A stretch of DNA of 64,000 nt from Vespa crabro (Eukaryota > Arthropoda > Insecta > Hymenoptera > Vespidae): positions 310,001-374,000 of the forward strand of contig NC_060965.1 of NCBI RefSeq assembly GCF_910589235.1, given 5' to 3'. The notes beneath the pieces were generated by a model, which did no database searches, was not told the origin of the DNA, and saw only the letters and a list, made by a program, of their open reading frames with translations. The translations under genes and the position numbers were made by a program. This document shows, piece after piece, positions 1-14,200 of the stretch (the first letter of the stretch is position 1; every line of letters starts with the position of its first letter).

Positions 1-3000
1 AACACGCGTTGAGTTGATTGTAAACTTCGTATCTCGGCAACCATTTGTCAAGAATTCTAGCTGCAACGAGAGCAAGCCGTGCTTCGTTGTAGATAGATAC
101 CGTCGTATATAGGTATACGTCGTATATATACGTATGTATATACGTCGCTGCGACGACTTATCGAGATAATTACGATCGTATTTCGAGAGTACCCGTCTTA
201 TTAAAGTAACGTTCATCGAACTCGGATAAAACGATATCAAACTAACTATTATCGTCGATGCGAGAAACGTCGAAATTCATTAAAATGTTCATTTTATCGC
301 GGAATTATTATTACCAACACCAATAGGGCCGATTCGTCATCTTCGAATTGACACTCGTTGACCCTGCTACGGTTCGCAGCAATAAACTCACCGATCGGTT
401 TAAATCGTACTTTTATTCGAACAGAGAGGCGAAAAATACGGCCACCTGCACGTACGAGAATCGGATATCATTCGTTAATCAATAGATTATCGTTTTTATT
501 TAATAGCACCGAAGAAGGTTCGATGTCACGAAGATCTCGCGGAGAATTGCCATGCAAGGGATAGAAACGGCTCGTTAAATATGTAAATGTAAACGCATTC
601 GCAAATAGAATAGAACGTGCCTTCAACGATCTACGACGTCCACGATATAAAACGACCACCGTCGTATTCTTTTCCTAACGCAGGAAAAGAATTTTCCAGG
701 TAAATTACCCGCGGCCGATCTTAACGATATCTTGTATGATAGAACGATAAGATTATTCGGTGAAAGAAAATCGCACAGGTGCCAACGCAGCTCCACATCG
801 GGGAGCTGATAACTTCCGCATTCTGATTAAGATTGAATCGCGTGAACGACACGTCGAACGCCACTCTCTGACTTTCTGCTAAATCTAAGCGATCATCGCG
901 AACGAGATGCTTCTCTCGTTGAGAGGCGATAATCCGTAAAAAAGAAAAGAAAAGAAAAGAAAAGAAAAACTATCCATTTCGATTTCATATTGTTCTCCAT
1001 TAAAAGACAAATTACGACGTAAGGTCTAATTAATGGTATCGAGAATGTTATGCATGCGGTTATGCAAAAACAATTATGTTACTTTCAAATTGTTACTGCA
1101 ATTCGATTATTTCACATATCCCGAAATATGTACGTGTTGCCGACGAACTGCTGCTGCTTCCTAGAACGTATTCTTCTTTTCCTTCTCTTTACTCGATTCT
1201 ATTCGTTTAATCGGTTCGCGTTACATCAGCGACTGTATCGTTTACTATATGCTACCGCATTAGTATTATATCGCATTCATTCACGTTATTACCACGGGAG
1301 AAGTGGTAACTAGAATGCTGCAGGTACTACACACATACGCAAAGACTTTGAACTTAGGCGGTATAGTATAAGTTCCTTTGGCGATCCTACGTTGGAACGG
1401 TGGAACATACAAAGTATCGCGTTTCATTAGACGATCCTGATAAAACTCTATATAAACATTTTCTACCTTATGTATGATCTCGGAATAATTGAAATTAACT
1501 CTCTGGTAACGATACCGAGAACATCTTTATCAGGCACGATATTAACGATCGTGTAAAAGCTATCGGTAGGTGTTTAAACGAGTTTCAAGGAATTATTCCT
1601 AATACGTTATACTTCTTTAAATCTTTGCGATTTAAAGTCTAAACCAGCAGAATCGGACGGAACGGGTATGTTGCTCGGGTATGTATACCTAATGGAATTG
1701 GATCGATCTGACAAAGAATCACATGCCACACCTATCGATCCTGCAGCCATCTAAATGCGAGCTATTTCGTCGATCCGACGACCTACGTGTTGCTTTATCC
1801 TTTCCATGACTTTGGCTAAAAAGAGATGGGCATGATGTCAGTATATTGTGTTACATCATCGATCGTAAATCCGGCATGTGACATGCATGCTCCTTACAAA
1901 CGATGCTTATTTTTACGCTTCGTGATTAAAATCGATATCACCTTTTATCGTAATTACATATATCGATCCAATTATTAAAAGTAATTGACCTCCCGAAAAA
2001 TATATTTTATATCGCTTTTATTATAAAAAATGTTTTATCACTTTCCTCAAAGAGATATCCACCAACGTATATATTATAAAAGTGATCTAAAGTAAATAAA
2101 CAATATTCTCGATAAAACCTTCACGGTAGAAGATTACAGGAATTCTTTTCTCGAGTTACGGAAAGCATTACGGAAAAGCACGAGGAATTCAAAGACAAGT
2201 AATATCATTTCTTAGCTTCCCTTACGTAATATTTCGTCGTTTGAGTATTACCTTTAGCGATATGTTATTAATTATACTCGTTGCTCTATTACAGTCGTTA
2301 TGAAGTATAAATATTACAAGTAACGTAGGAATAGTATCGGAATCAAATTTTTTCCAAATACCTACGACAATTATTTCAATGATAATTCTATAAAACGTTA
2401 AACGATAAATCATATTCATAAATCTGTCCGAATAAACGATAAGTAAAACGATAGTTAACTTGAATTAATGTATAAAAATAATGTTAGACCAACGATAAAT
2501 CTTACGTTTCCTTCCATGTCCCTTATTACGTGTGAATTATCGTTTGTGTAACGCTCGTACATTGACCGTTCTCCTTGACATATGCATTTCACGTGTCATG
2601 AGAACAAAAGGTTTACAGATAAGATAAACCGGACTGTCGTTTAAAGTAAAACTTCCTCTCATTGCGAACGTAGAAAAATTTTAACGTAAACGGTAAAACG
2701 CCATCTTGAAAAATTCACTCAGCGAATCGGCGCGAAGAAAATAGCGTTCGAATTTTCTGAAAAAGAAATGGCGCTAGAATATGAAAACTTAGCGCGAGAA
2801 CTTAGGTTATGCCGTTATCGGCAGAACCGAGAAGGCGAGAATGAGCGAGTTATTGATAATATATTGGTAAACACAGACGTAACTTACTTATCCGACGTTC
2901 GACATATTCGAGTAGAGGACAAATCGAGTAACAAATACATAAGACGCTTTCTGTATTCCGTTGGTTAGATGAAAATCGTGTTTCTCATCTGTCGATGATG

Positions 3001-3059
3001 AATCGCCGTCGAGGAAGGCACATTTATAGGAACTGATATAGATCACGGCACGAGGTCAG
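1..3059. other. Left-edge non-coding stretch
   Basis: No coding exon is recognised on either strand. The open frames here are short and show no known domain; the longest plausible one (2768-2968, +) has no family resemblance and no convincing splice sites. The sequence is AT-rich with scattered CpG. A small perfect inverted repeat lies at 788-794/802-808 with a 7-nt loop. A short AAAAG-rich run is at about 940-968. It could be the upstream region or an intron of a gene lying outside the window to the left. Confidence 0.5.
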
Positions 3060-3565
3060 TTATGGTCGTGTTATAGATTAATTCGAAGAAGAAATTAAAG
3101 AGTGTGGAATGGAAGCAACGTACCTATATAGACGACTTCCATCTTGAGATGCAGACGAAAGTGGCCATCCACGGCCACTTGGTACGATCGACGACGTGTA
3201 ACGGTCCGGCCTATCCGGTGTCAGCGTCGATCGAAACGTTACCGCGACGAAAATCGATTTCTTCGTAGTAGCGAGTACAAGTGTGAGAAAAGAGTTGCTC
3301 AAAGATCGTCCTGAAAGGGCGAGCAAAAATCGAAAGTCGGTTGAAGCGCGACAAGTACTCAAACGACACTTGTTGATTCCGCACTGTCAAGTACACGCGG
3401 GGGATACGACGATCGTCTACGGTGAACACGTCCGTCTAGATATAATACACGCGCGGTAACACTGCATCCGCACACGCCGCTCTTGTGTTCGGACTTGCGC
3501 ACGCGTGCACAATACACGCGCGATACACCGCACACGTGCGCACACGCACGATACACACGACTTTC

Positions 3566-3600
<35 letters not shown>

Positions 3601-4250
3601 CCCCTCTTCTCCTCTTTCTTGCTTTGTCACTATCGTCGTCCTTTCTTCTCCGACCGCTATTCCTTCTCCCTCTTTGCGTTCCGCTTCTTCTTCTTCTTCT
3701 GCTCCCACTCCTCCTCCTCCTCCTCCTCCTCCTCCTCTCCACCACCACCTCTTTGCTTTCTCCTTTTGCTCAGGACCAACGTCGTGGCCGAAATTCGTCA
3801 AACGCGACGCCTCTCGACATCGCGATATTTCCTTTCGATGGAAAGAACAACAATCTTCAAGGAACAAAGCACAAGAGTTTCAAAGAGGTAGAGATAAACT
3901 GTTTAAAAATCGTCGTAGAAGAAAACGTACGTCCTTGCCGTTTAGAAAAAGCAAAAAACGCGAATGAACGTCGTCAGGCTCGTACTAACAATAACACACG
4001 CCACGAGAGCCACCAGCGAACTGGCAACTACAGCAATAAGTAAGGCCCAACTTCCCCCTCCACTTTTGTCTCCTTCTCGCTTCTCCACGTACGCAATCAT
4101 TTCTTTGCTTCATCACGTAGTACCACTAGTTTACTAGAATGTGATTCGTTGCGAGCATTAATCCTCTTCTTTTCAACCAATAGCATTGGGCCTTTTCTCT
4201 CGATGCGATTGGTGGGACCAGTCGCGTCTTCGTAGCGGGAATGTGTAAAC
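3060..4250. promoter_or_regulatory. CpG-rich promoter-like zone with three CCAAT boxes
   Basis: This stretch is richer in G, C and CpG than its surroundings. Near its right end CCAAT occurs at 4177-4181 (+) and its complement ATTGG at 4185-4189 and 4208-4212, so three NF-Y-type boxes fall within 36 bp. Leftward lie low-complexity pyrimidine tracts typical of a 5' UTR or proximal promoter. No initiator or coding exon can be assigned. The most economical reading is the promoter and 5' exon of a minus-strand gene whose coding part lies left of the window; a plus-strand non-coding transcript is equally possible. Confidence 0.35.
3570..3745. repeat. Pyrimidine microsatellites: (TC)n, (CTT)n, (CTC)n
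   Basis: A (TC)n run occupies about 3570-3602. A CTT then CTC trinucleotide run follows at about 3687-3745. These tracts create the long overlapping Ser/Leu/Pro-rich open frames on plus and Arg/Gly/Glu-rich ones on minus at this place, which are not real genes. Confidence 0.85.
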
Positions 4251-4529
4251 CTATCACAAAGCATTATCCAATTGTTAAAATAATACGAATTTTTATAAAA
4301 CGATTAAGTAAATAATAAAACATTTACGAAAGAAATAATGCGCATGTAAAACAATCGACTTACGGGTCAGTCGATTTACAAATGTAACTTCGATCGATAC
4401 GACCTATGAACATAGGTATATATTAATATGTTTATCCTTACGATAATGTAGTTGATTTACTATTGAAAAATTGAATCTCTAAATGTTCGATATGTCGAAT
4501 TAGTAATTGCCAAGAAGCTTCGCGAGGTT

Positions 4530-4680
4530 CTATTGTATAGATTTTAAGGCCCCATGTGTCGCAAGTAACCAGGGATACAGAAATGCGACGGAGCGAAAGC
4601 TAACCATATACAGGTAGACACAGGCCCAAATGGTGTTTACAATGGCATACATCTATATGGAAAAGGAATACGTAAGTAAG
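4530..4680. other. Compact GC-richer island with two hairpins
   Basis: Within an AT desert this about 150-bp island is clearly richer in GC. It can form a 6-bp perfect stem (4558-4563 with 4584-4589) and an 8-bp stem with one G.U pair (4614-4621 with 4633-4640, loop 11 nt). An ACA lies about 10 nt after the second stem. On plus a GTAAGT donor stands at 4672-4677. On minus there is a 40-codon frame (4530-4652) just after an AG. It could be a small exon or a structured RNA; none of these is proven. Confidence 0.25.
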
Positions 4681-5289
4681 ACATGTGACATTTTATTACG
4701 TCATAGCACAATACAAATATTCTATTTTATCATGGAATAATATTTAAATATTCCTAATACATTTGAGATATAGATAAAAGTGTAGGTTAACACACGAGTT
4801 GTCTATCATTAAAGAGTTATTTAATTAATTATGTAATATATTATATTACTTTTAAATTTATTCGTTGAAAAAAGAAGATGTTTTGTAGAAACTTTGGCAT
4901 TCACGTAGTTTAATATCATACTTAATAAGTAACGATCGACTGGCACTATCAAACAATTATAAAAAAAAAACAATTATCGATATTTACAAATATCGATAAA
5001 ATATATGGAGAATATTTTTTATATTAATTTTGCTTACGTTAATCTTTCATTAATTGTGTTTGACACTAATAAAACGCACACATTCACGAAAAATTAAAAA
5101 TTTATTATTTTATAATTTATAACTTTTTACTTTTATCGAGTTCAAAGGAATGTAATTGTGCGCATGCGTCAATTTCTCTAGAAAATCGAATGATCGACTG
5201 TACTATACCATACAGTATCAAAACACGTTTCGAGAATATAAGTTGAGGTTAGCTTTTCTATTTGTTAGAGAACTTAATTTGTTAGAAAA

Positions 5290-5648
5290 ATGTATCTAAT
5301 GTATTATTTAAATGAAAATGGGGATCGTATATATACGTTAAAAGTAAGAGCATATATTTTATAATAATATTCCATATTAACTAAATTATATTGTAGTAAT
5401 AATTAGATCATTTAAACTTTCTGTATACATTTATTTTACAGAAACTTGATCCAAATGGAAAACCGACTATGTCTGCACATCCTGGTAACATTTAGAGTAA
5501 TATTTTTTTATAGATTTTTATTGTATCTACATAATCTCTTAAATTTCCAGCTAGGTTCTCACCAGAAGACAAATACTCTAGAGAACGAATTACGTTAAAG
5601 AGAAGATATGGTTTACTTCTAACTCAGGCTGCGATGCCAATTTACTAA
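5290..5648 (+). CDS. Nop10: H/ACA ribonucleoprotein subunit Nop10
   Basis: Nop10 is the smallest core protein of H/ACA RNPs. It binds the pseudouridine synthase dyskerin (Cbf5/NAP57) and is needed for rRNA and snRNA pseudouridylation in nucleolus and Cajal bodies. Exons are 5290-5343, 5442-5484 and 5551-5648, giving 64 aa, the usual family length. The protein starts MYLMYYLNENGDRIYTLK and has the family motifs HPARFSPEDKYSRERITLKR and YGLLLTQ. Introns have GTAAGA/ACAG and GTAACA/CCAG borders. The start is the only ATG upstream of the conserved MYL block. As usual for eukaryotic Nop10, the zinc-binding cysteines of the archaeal form are absent. Confidence 0.96.
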
Positions 5649-5881
5649 TCCATTATTTCAAATTAAATAAGATAGATAAATGTTAATTATTATATTATTA
5701 GAAATATGTTGCTTATGCGTTTCATCCAGCCTTTGACACATATGGAATGAAAATTTCTTTTAAAGTTTACACCAATAGAAGCAAATATTGCACCGTGTCA
5801 TTTACAATGTAACATACATCATTGTTTCATACAAATCTCTTTTATTAACGTTTGATATATAGTTTGATATTATATATGAAA

Positions 5882-5887
5882 AATAAA
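5882..5887 (+). terminator. Poly(A) signal AATAAA, probable for Nop10
   Basis: This AATAAA lies about 235 bp after the Nop10 stop codon. Other A-rich hexamers nearby could also serve. Confidence 0.4.
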
Positions 5888-6190
5888 CTTACTTTATCGT
5901 ACAGCAATTTCAATCAAAAATATGGTAAAACTTTGCTAGAAAACTGTGCCAGTGAAAAAGTGTACATTTAATCAAAACAATTTCATGAGAAAATATAAAT
6001 AACCGAAACAATATGTGTAATTAGATAATTGAAATAAATCAGAAATACTCGTTTTAGTATCTAATCATATTTGTTATAATATTATATATAAAACCTTTAC
6101 ATTTACAATATAATTCTATGCAATTGCACCAAGAATAATCTAAGGAGAGCTTTATATATTTTATTTGGTACTTTGACTATATATACAATA

Positions 6191-6232
<42 letters not shown>

Positions 6233-8975
6233 TTCAGAAAAGTATACTAACAAAACAATAAAAAAAATAATAAAAATTATATGGAGAGTATAAATAAATT
6301 GAATAACAAGAAATTTCAGACTTATTAACATTTTTTGCCAGTATCTTCAAGTCAAGGATTATTCAATGATCATAAGAAAAATAAATAATTTTTTGTATAA
6401 TATTTTGTGAAAAATCTATAAAAGAGAAGACACGCTGCTTCTTGTTAATTTACATTTTATGCACCTGTGTACCATGTACATATAATATTTTTTCCTTTTT
6501 TAAAACAGTCACATTGGTATAACAATTCTATGATACAATACTAAAATAATATAATTACAATATTTCTTTTTCTATTTTATAACTCATTATACAAATATTA
6601 AATAAAACATATAAGTGCAATTATTTCTCTTGATATGACAACAGTATCCTTTTGGTATTTCAAAATATTATCAATTTGTTTATATATGCAGATATTTTTA
6701 CTTCAGCACATAAAAAACGAAATTATTAAACATTCTTAAGTAATAAACGATGATTATAGATAATGTTTATATATTATGCAATAGAAAAAATGAGTTAATT
6801 ATTTTGATATAATACCAAATAAAAATATCTTCCCACATTTTACAAATGTATATTTTATACTACTATAAATACTAAATAATTTTTAGAGCTCTGATAACGT
6901 ATAAAATATATAATTATCACTTATATAGAATATTATAACATTTATCATATTTACATCTTGAATAAAAAAAAAAAATTATATTCAATCAAAACTAATCTAT
7001 ATGCAGAATAACATGGCAACATAAATACATATTAATAGAACACGATTCTGTATACCAAGACATAAATTTTCGATGCAAGTACTTGTAAATGTAAATCTGT
7101 TCTGCTTTTTACATATTTATAGTAACTATGAGTGCAGTGAAAGATACCAAGTTACTGACTTCTGATTAAATGTCTTAAAGCTTACAGACATATAATCTTA
7201 TTCTGTCATTACAAAAATTGCTCATTTAATTTAAATTAATACAAAATTTATATCTCAATTTATTAATATTAACTATTTCTATAACTCATGTATATATATA
7301 CACACACACACTCGCGCACGCACGCACACACACACACACAATTTGAGTTGCATTTGCAGAAATATACATATAATTCATGCTTTTTAATACAGTTATTACA
7401 GTAATGTTTTTAATAGATAATCTGATTTTAATTACTATGTAAATTAATATCGGTCAAACAAATGTAAGGTATTCTAAAAATGATTCTATGTATTCGTGTG
7501 AGAACTTAAAATATTAAGGCCATATTCAAATTGAGTAAACAGTTTGTTGTGTAAAATTAAAATGTTATAGTTATATAGATGTGATTCTACTTTTTATATC
7601 ACTGGCCAATAACTAGATAATTTAGAAAAATTAGTATTTTAGCACTATTAATAATATATCATTTTTATAACATTTTCTAATAGGCACTACTGCTCTATTA
7701 CTTTTCTTTATAATTTAGATTTCTCGATATAAAGTAAAAATACAATTAATTGTTTATAAAGATAAAGATAATAATATAATTCATTATATTTCAATACTCT
7801 ATTCTTCTAAAAGTTGAATTGCTAGTAAATAAAAAAGATCATCATAAATATCACAAAGTTTTGAACGTTTGTAAAAATAAACAAAAAGAAATATAATTAA
7901 ATAATGTGATAGAAAATCTATGTGTAATTAAAGTGAAAAAAATTCCTATATTGGCACGAAAGTAAGAATATACAGATACTTCTACCTTCTTCAATGTTAA
8001 TTTTTATCATATTTTTGTCACACATATATGCGGCGCGTATGCAGACCGCTTTTATCGATCCTCGAAAATATTCGATGTCATGTGTACAGATTAGATTTAA
8101 TGAGTTTTTAGATCAATATTTAGGGCAAATTGCGAAGAAGCACTTATTGGATTAAGAATGTAACTATCATGATTGATGCAGATAATATACATTATTCGAT
8201 AAAAAACTATAAAACAGTTTTATATTTTAGTTTAGAGCACAGGTACCATATATCTAAATGGTAAACATTTCATTCAGAATTATACTCTAATCTTTTCCCA
8301 TATTAACATCAAAGTGGACAATCGATATTAAATTTACTTCTTTATAATAATAGTATGATAAAAGTTAAAAATATGAAAATACTACAAAATTTTTTATTTT
8401 ATGCAGCAATTACTTTTTTTTTTTTCTCAAATACAAATTAAAACCAGATCATAGATTTTCATTTTCTGACATCATCTCACAATTACCTAATAAAGATAAA
8501 TTTCATACCGATTGTTCTCTTCTTAATGCGTTATATAAATTCTTTACTTTCTTATGCTATGTAATAAGTATGGCATCATATTATAATACATAGCTCAACA
8601 GAGTAATTCTCTCAGAAAAGAAATATTATAAATGTAGTTGGATGAAATAATATTATCATCATTTGAAATTGATCAAAAGAAAAAAGAAAAATTAGCATTG
8701 AACATCTATAAATTAAAAATAAAAAGATTTTTTTATAAGACATTAAATATATCTTATTATAATGTAAGGATATTCAATTTTGTTTACAATGTTTGTTGTA
8801 CGAATCTATTAATCTAATATTAATTCTATTTCATTATCACGATACAAATAAAGAACTTTTTCTCCTTACGTTTGTGGTTGTCTATTGTCGCATTATTACT
8901 TTGTTTTTTGATAGGACTTTATAAGTAAAGCAAAGAAGAAAATGCTGAATGAAGATCAATCATTATGGTACAGTT

Positions 8976-8976
<1 letters not shown>

Positions 8977-9030
<54 letters not shown>
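8977..9030. repeat. (GA)n microsatellite
   Basis: About 27 uninterrupted GA units lie in the presumed 3' UTR of TRAPPC10, about 215 bp downstream of its stop codon. Confidence 0.95.
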
Positions 9031-9033
<3 letters not shown>

Positions 9034-9244
9034 GTTGTATCTATCATTAATTTAGTTATAATCAAATCTCATTCAAGTGAAAGTATTAATCCTTTATACC
9101 AAGAAAAGTTTGCATGAGAAGACAATAAAGACTAATAAATTGCCTTTCAAATTAACTTTTAAATTTGCTATACTGATCACACTAGCGAGAATTTATTCTT
9201 TGAAACCAAGTTATATAATATGGCTTTAAGAATAGCTTCTAAAC

Positions 9245-9872
9245 TTAATTAGAATCTGAAGGTGCAGCAGGTAAAACATGTACTTGTTGAGCTTTACTAG
9301 CATTATAGACTTGTCCTGGACTGAATGGCTCCAGTCTCGGACCTGATGTTACTTCACCTTTACGTGTGACATCTTAAAAAACCAAAAACAGAAATGAAAT
9401 TAGTATTATAGATACTATAATGAAATATGATATAAATATTGTTCACACAAAAAAGCAATATTAGGATACATAGAGTTCACACGTGTACACATTTTGTTAG
9501 AGTACTTACCTGACTTACTTTCTACTGCAGGAATATATCGAGACAATCTAACAACGGGTAAAGGTAAATAACCGCTGGTTAGAGGCATAACATCTAACGT
9601 AACGCTTTGTTTTTCTACTATTTCTAATGAAATGATTCCTGCAGTTCGGCCACAAACGGCCCACATAGTTTGATCAGCTAATACCTCATACATTAGTTGA
9701 GGTGGAGGATTAGGATTAGGAGTATACAACATACGTGTCACTGTAAGATAAAGATGACACATACTACCGGCACGGCAAAATTCTCCTCCACCTCCACCTG
9801 CTTCAACCCTTGAGGAGACTGTAAATAATGTCTGAAAAACGTTATATGGGAAAATCATCATACTGATATATA

Positions 9873-9915
<43 letters not shown>

Positions 9916-11245
9916 GTATAATCGGTTGATAGCAGAGTTATAACATTTTCTGCACTTACCACGTAATCTGTGACATCGAAGTTACATCTATATACACTAG
10001 AAGCTTTTTCTATTTTTTGCAAATGATGTATATGTAAAGGATCATCATTCAGATAAGTATTACTTGTTTCCTCGGTGTCGTTAATTGGTACATATTTTAC
10101 ACGAAAATCAGTCTTAATGGGTACTGTAGTTTTTTCATCTTTGCCAACTTCAACTTCCCACATAAATGATACATTCATTCCACTACCTACCACTAATCGT
10201 TGGCCAGCGGTTGGATTTAAACTTCTAAAATTTAAATCCATTGATGTATTTGATGCCAAATGAGGATCAGATAATTGCAAAAGTCGACTAGTTAAGCCTG
10301 TAACAATTATTTGAACGAATTTTCTCTGCTTAGCAGTATGCAGTTTCATATTTGTCATTAAAGGTGGACCAAAGTGCAAAAGGATATTCTCTTCTGTACC
10401 CCATGGACATTGCACGCTAAGCTGAAAAAATAATATCACTTGTAATGCGTATATTTCACATTAGGAAAATCTAAATCTATTAATCCTAGTAATTAATAGA
10501 AGAAGTTACTTTATGCTCCATAGAAGAAGGATCTTTTTTGGGTGGGAGCTCTGCTAAAACTTTTAATCCCAATTTTATTGTTTGAAATGGTTCACACGAT
10601 GGCAGTGGCGTTTCCAATTCTTTAATCATTAATGCTTCTGCGTCATTTAATTGTATCATTAATCCTCTAGATGCACGTAATTTTAATTTCATTTCTTGTG
10701 TTATCCTAATACTTCCAGTTGATATAACTAATTCTATATCTTGTATAAGCCCAGCCAATAAATCTCTTCCACATTTTAAAGAAATTACCGGTTGGGTTTT
10801 TGCAACTTCATAGCATAATCGTGGATTTAGAATTGGAGATAGAAATTCTAACTTCTCTTCAATAACAAGCGACAATTGACCAACTTTGTAAAGTCCAGGA
10901 CAATCGACCCGCCTGGTCAATGTAAATATATTTATACCTGGTTTCATAACAAATTCAGGAGACGATAACGATTTGCTAAAGTCACCTTTCATATTTATCG
11001 AAGCTTTTCTATGTTTAGCACTATCTGAACGTCGTACCATAGGTTTAATATTTTTATGCATAACACTAGCAGAACCTATACTCTTGTCTTCTTTGCAGTT
11101 CAAGTAAGAATATACTTGTAATAAAGCTAGACTTGGATCAAGTGGCTTCATATCTTCTATAGTACAACTTGACAACCTAATTATAACATTCGAAAAAATT
11201 CAAAAATCCTTAATATCTTATACCACCCACAAGGTTTTCAATCGC

Positions 11246-11277
<32 letters not shown>

Positions 11278-14200
11278 GTAATAATAATAATAACAACAAT
11301 AATAATAATAACAATAATAATAATAATAATAATAATAGCAAAAGTAAATACTCACAATTGTATCGGTGGCTCCGCTGCCACTTTTGAACCTTTTTTTTTA
11401 TTCGAAGCCAAAGGTTTTTGAACTTCTTCAACAGAAATATGTGCACCTGTACATTTTATTTCTCTAGGAAACAAACTTTGTACACTAATCACAATATTAA
11501 CTACACAATCTTGCACTACTTTGTCCATTACGTTAACTTCCATACTGAGTATTATAAAAGAGTGTCCAAGTTCCGTGAGTAATGGCTGTGGCAAAGTTAA
11601 CATCTTCATATATCCTAACATCTCTTCAAAATATGTATTACGTACAGTAATATGAAGTATATTGGTACAAGAAATTGCAGCACAAATTTCTATATATTTC
11701 TCTACATCGTCCATTCTTTTGTAACATTGCGCTAATTCTAATTGTGTTTGTGCCGCTAAGTGACACCACCCTTCATCCATATATGTTTTCAAAGCATCAG
11801 ATAAAAATGCTACAGCTTTCTGATTTTCTCCTAATTCACCATAGAATCTCGCTAATTCTTTGCCTATTAATCTAGCCGATCTTATACGTCCAACATGTTT
11901 ATAAGTACCCATAGCTAATTCTGCATGCTCCAAGTATTGTTTCTTAAAAACTTCTTTAGATGATAAAGCTTCCTTCAATTTATCTATCGGAGTTGCTTTT
12001 CCTTCTTTTTGTGGTTCTGAATCTCCCATACCTGCTATAAGGTAAACAACTGTGTGGAGTTGTTCGCTAGTTGGTTCGCTACCAGGCATGAGACCACATA
12101 ATTTTCCTAATGCCCCTAACTAAATAAACAAACAAAACATAATTACACTTAACAATTAAAAAGAAAAGTAAAGTATTTTAAGTTAACAAAGTTTACCTTA
12201 TCCCGTGCAAGGGCCCATAAACTTGCAGTATGTAAGGAGCAAAGATCCAACTGTTGATTGTTATCTATGCTAAAAGCTGATAATTGACATGCTTGTAACA
12301 CTTCCAATGCACACAAGAAAGCCCAACACTCAACAGATCCTTCTGGTCGTTGAATTTCTAGAATTTGTAATTCACTCAGTGTATTGTGAATAAAAGATAA
12401 GCATCGTTGTGCAACCTGATTGAGGGAAAATCAATGATCACATTTAAATATTTCGTTAGACTTGAATGAAGAAGATAATTTTAAAGAAATTTGATCGCAC
12501 GAACCTCCCATGGCTTTTTAAGGAACAAAAGCATAGAGCATTGTCTGCTAAATAAATAACTTCTAAAATCCAACAATGATGCTTTGCATTCGGCTAAGAG
12601 AAATCTTAAATGATGATTAACGCCATTACTTAAGTTTACACCAGCCCAATTATTAAGAGGTGTCTGGAATAAATTCAGCCAAGCTGGTGTGTCTGCAACG
12701 AATAAAAATAATAGTGCATACAAATGGTATACTGGTGAAAATATTGATAAAATTTTCAATTTAAAAACTTTAGTATGGAATAAAAAAGGTAGTAACAAAA
12801 AAAGAGATAAATGAAGCTTTTAAGTATGAAGATAAATTAAATTACATTCTAAAACTTAGAGGGACATTTCAACTGTACCTCCTACATTAGAATTTAATAC
12901 GAATTGTGTAAAGAGAGCATCCAATTCATCATATTGTACCAATGCTTCATCATATAAACCCAACATTTGCAATACAAATGCAAGTTCTTCCTGAAACATT
13001 AATATAAAATAAATTAATTTTATATAACTAATACAATTATTATTAATACAATATAATCAATACAACTTAATCCCGGATATAAGAAGAAAAGGAAAAAGAA
13101 AAAAAATTAGAAGCCGTTAGAACATTAGAATGTTTTTACCTGTAAAAGGAAATAATGGCAAAAGTTCCAACCAGGAAGATTCCGGCTTTCTCTCTGTTCT
13201 CTTATAATATCTTCGAATCGAGAAAGAGTTTTGTCATATGCAGTAAGCATCAAATGGCGAATACGTCCAATTAATCCTCTCCAAGTATCCGTTGAACGAG
13301 ATTTATACTTAATAGGATTTATTACAGCAAAGCATCTATATGACATGGCAAATAACAAATATAATTATCTACGTAAATATGACTATCTAATAATAGGATA
13401 TAAATGTTATTTTTCAATATTAATTTAATACGATCTATATTACCTGTCGCCAGCTTTTGAGGCAAAGTCACTCCTAATCTTATCTAAAACAGTAGTTCTA
13501 GGTAATAATTTGGTACTCTTTTTTGGATCATACGTTTCCACTATTACAATCATCCAGTCTTGAATGTGATAAGAAGATAATATCTTCAACCAAGCATCTA
13601 TGTCATCTCTAACGCTCGTTTTATAAACGTCAATATCCTAAAATTATATTTTCCATGGATTTATTACGAAATAAGGAATGTTAAAAACTAACAGAAAAAT
13701 AATATACACATATGAAATGCACGTGCACATTTCAATTTCATTTTCAATATCACTTACGGTACATTCACTCCAATAAATGTGCAATACAGGCTGATTTATG
13801 AGATGCCAATCCTTTTCATTCGGCAAGATATCTCTGGAAAATGATACAAAAGATGCTCCAAGTTTAACCTGTTTAATAGGTCTGCCAAATGATCTACGCC
13901 ACTCGACCGTGCTCTCAGGAATAGCTTGAAGCAAACTATTTTTCAAAGTGGAAAATAATTCTTCATCTCCGGCATCTATAATATCATTAAAAGTACTTTA
14001 TAGTAATAATTCATGTGCAACAATCGTAGGGAGTGAAAATTATAATTAAAAAACAAAAGATTGACTATATTGGCTATATTCGTAAAGTTGTTTCATTTCT
14101 GACAATTCATGTCAAATGCCTTTATTAAGAAGTTGCTGCACATTAATCAACATATGTTTCTTAACTTTATGATTACTGCAAGGGGAGAAAAATAAATCTT

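Larger units (their letters stand above)
5649..9244. other. AT desert between Nop10 and TRAPPC10; probable 3' UTRs
   Basis: No exon is recognised. Both neighbours end into this 3.6 kb (Nop10 from the left, TRAPPC10 from the right), so part is expected to be 3' UTR. A canonical AATAAA for Nop10 is at 5882-5887. The stretch carries (TA)n at about 6190-6226, mixed TA/CA repeats at about 7287-7340 and (GA)n at about 8977-9030. Confidence 0.6.

Noticed and set aside
2768..2968. Plus-strand 66-codon frame with an ATG and mixed amino-acid composition.
   Set aside because: Not recognised and isolated; CpG-containing AT-rich DNA gives such frames by chance. It could be revisited with transcript data.
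3359..4043. Overlapping open frames of 128-186 codons on both strands (Ser/Leu/Pro or Arg/Gly/Glu-rich).
   Set aside because: They are produced by (TC)n, (CTT)n and (CTC)n microsatellites, overlap one another in several frames and show no family resemblance.
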